Assembly (NCBI RefSeq): GCF_029407905.1
Contig: NC_073625.1
Span: 172,194,240 to 172,258,239, forward strand
From: Bubalus kerabau
Taxonomy: Eukaryota; Chordata; Mammalia; Artiodactyla; Bovidae
Length of the DNA: 64,000 nt
Direction of reading: 5' to 3'
Positions 62,670 through 64,000 of this stretch are shown one piece after another; positions within the stretch are counted from its first letter, which is position 1; each line of letters starts with the position of its first letter. The notes beneath the pieces were generated by a model, which saw only the letters and a program-made list of their open reading frames with translations, was not told the DNA's origin and made no database searches. A program made the position numbers and the translations under genes.

Positions 62670-63110
62670 ACTGAGACATCAACACACAGAAGCTACTCTT
62701 AACCAGACTTAAAACAGGGAAGCACAGAAGCAGTTGTTTGCATGTTGGGACTGGACAGTCTTCCCACTATCAACCTCTCCAGGACTGAACGTGAGATCAG
62801 TTTCTATGGTCCCCTTCACCTCCCAAGGGATCACCCTGTTGTCAGCTACTCAGACCTGTAAGCATGCCTTTCGATTCCTCTGGGTTTCTGGTTTTTGTGC
62901 CATGTCCCTCCTTCAGGCTAACTAGGTGGTGTGACCTGACTGCGGCCACCTGCCCTGAGGTTGCCTGGCTGCCTGGATGCCTCTTTATCTGTCTTCATGC
63001 CTTTGCATGTCCTCCTCACACAGGCTTCTTTCAGGCACCATCAGGGGAACCTGTTGCCCTAACACCTACTAAACTATCTCTCTGCATGTAACCTCAATGT
63101 CCAGATGTCC
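62670..63110. other. Unique intergenic sequence
   Basis: Higher GC than the neighbourhood, with short open frames that show no domain. No repeat recognised. Confidence 0.45.
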
Positions 63111-63124
63111 ACCCCATTACTGAA

Positions 63125-63324
63125 ATTGTTAGTCAGTTGAGTCCAACTCTATGAGACCCCATGGACTGTAGCCCACCAGGCTCCTCTGTCTATGGAATTC
63201 TCCAGGCAAGAATACTGGAGTGGGTAGCTATTCCCTTCTCCAGGGGATCTTCTCAACCCAGGGATTGAACCCAAGTCTCCTGCATGGCAGGCAGATTCTT
63301 TACCACCTGAGCCACCAGGGAGGG
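63125..63324 (-). mobile_element. Bov-tA SINE
   Basis: Reverse Bov-tA; CCATTACTGAA duplications at 63114-63124 and 63325-63335. Confidence 0.94.
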
Positions 63325-63394
63325 CCATTACTGAAGTTCATCTCTTTAGATCTCTTTAGATCCTTTTCAAGGATCTCTACCAAAAATGAGCTCA

Positions 63395-63560
63395 TGCTCT
63401 GTGATAGCCTAGAGGGGTAGGATGGAGTTGGGGAGGGAGGCTCAAGAGGGAGGGAATATATGTGTTCATATAGCTGATTCATGTGGCTTTTCAGCAGAAA
63501 CTAACAAAAACATTGTAAAGCGATTATACTCCAGTAAAAAACTGAAATAAATAAGTAAAC
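63395..63560 (+). mobile_element. Ruminant L1 3' end
   Basis: TGTGATAGCCTAGAGGGGTA, GAATATATGTGTTCATATAG, GTAAAGCGATTATACTCCAG, then an A-rich tail. Confidence 0.82.
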
Positions 63561-63641
63561 ACTTTTGAAAGTTGTACCATCTTAAACTAGTGTTTTGTAA
63601 TATCCATTGCTTGGTTTGTTTTTCCTCAGGTAAGGTTGTGG

Positions 63642-63948
63642 GAGATCAAACCAGCCAATCCTAAAGGAAATCAACCCTGAATATTTATTGGAAGGACTGA
63701 TGCTGAAGCTGAAGCTCCAACACTTTGGTCACCTGATGCAAAGAGCTGACTCACTGGAAAAACCTTGATGCTGGGAAAGATTAAAGACAATAGGAGAAGG
63801 AGGATGAAATGGTTGGATGGCATCACTGACTTAATGGACATGAGTTTGAGCAAACTCTGGAAGATAGTGAAGGACAGGGAAGCCTGGGGTGCTGCAGTCT
63901 AGGGTGTCACAAAGAGTCAGACACAACTTAGCCACTGAACAACAACAA
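63642..63948 (+). mobile_element. BovB 3' fragment
   Basis: GAGATCAAACCAGCCAATCC to CACTGAACAACAACAA; same older subfamily as the 44.6-kb fragment. Confidence 0.88.
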
Positions 63949-64000
63949 AATTGTGGGAGAGGTTGTAGGAAGAACAGTAACAGCTACCCTTTATTGATAT

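Noticed and set aside
62670..63110. Possible coding segment of the neighbouring PAQR9 gene
   Set aside because: No seven-transmembrane or PAQR motif in any frame; the region gives only short frames without domains.

Overview
This is nuclear DNA from a ruminant (Pecora: cattle, sheep, goat or a relative). The evidence is the spliced vertebrate gene structure, many tRNA-Glu/BovA SINEs (Bov-tA, Bov-A2, CHR-type) and several BovB (RTE-class) LINE copies. The exact species cannot be fixed from the sequence alone. There are no prokaryotic genes, CRISPR arrays, rRNA genes or intact retroviruses.

Left part (1-28.9 kb): the 5' part of one protein-coding gene on the minus strand, U2SURP (also called SR140), a U2 snRNP-associated splicing factor. 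Seventeen coding exons could be placed to the base. They run from the ATG at 28702 down to 599 and give 591 codons with every splice phase closing. They encode the Ser/Arg-rich and charged N-terminal region, the RRM, the proline-rich linker, the SURP module and the start of the CID (CTD-interacting) domain. The remaining roughly 440 residues, including the C-terminal RS region, lie beyond the left edge. One intron (15) has a GC donor. Exon 9 is a symmetric 36-nt microexon. Introns carry old L1, L2, MIR and hAT relics and some ruminant SINEs, which concentrate in intron 1 (19.2-28.7 kb).

Promoter (about 28.0-29.2 kb): a CpG-rich island with a YY1-type motif covering the start codon, an E-box directly joined to an ETS/GABP site, CCAAT boxes and GC boxes. 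It looks like a TATA-less housekeeping promoter.

Right part (29.2-64 kb): the intergenic flank upstream of U2SURP. I find no host gene here. It is densely filled with mobile elements: four large 5'-truncated BovB copies (30.5-32.5, 35.5-37.0, 37.5-38.5 and 59.5-60.5 kb), BovB 3' scraps (44.6, 56.0 and 63.7 kb), ruminant L1 3' ends, one MLT1-type LTR, and more than 20 SINEs, several nested in each other and many with readable target-site duplications. In placental mammals the gene next to the U2SURP 5' end is PAQR9. It is not inside this window.

No previously undescribed system is evident. The most useful second looks are: the GC-AG intron and microexon of U2SURP; an L1 tail lying 6 bases from an exon; a BovB copy with a twin-priming 5' inversion; a pair of facing BovB copies forming a roughly 1-kb inverted repeat; identical coding lesions shared by independent BovB copies; two strong CTCF-like motifs; and a four-deep SINE/L1 nest at 52.6-53.9 kb. 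Repeat family names were assigned by eye, so family-level calls are firmer than subfamily calls.
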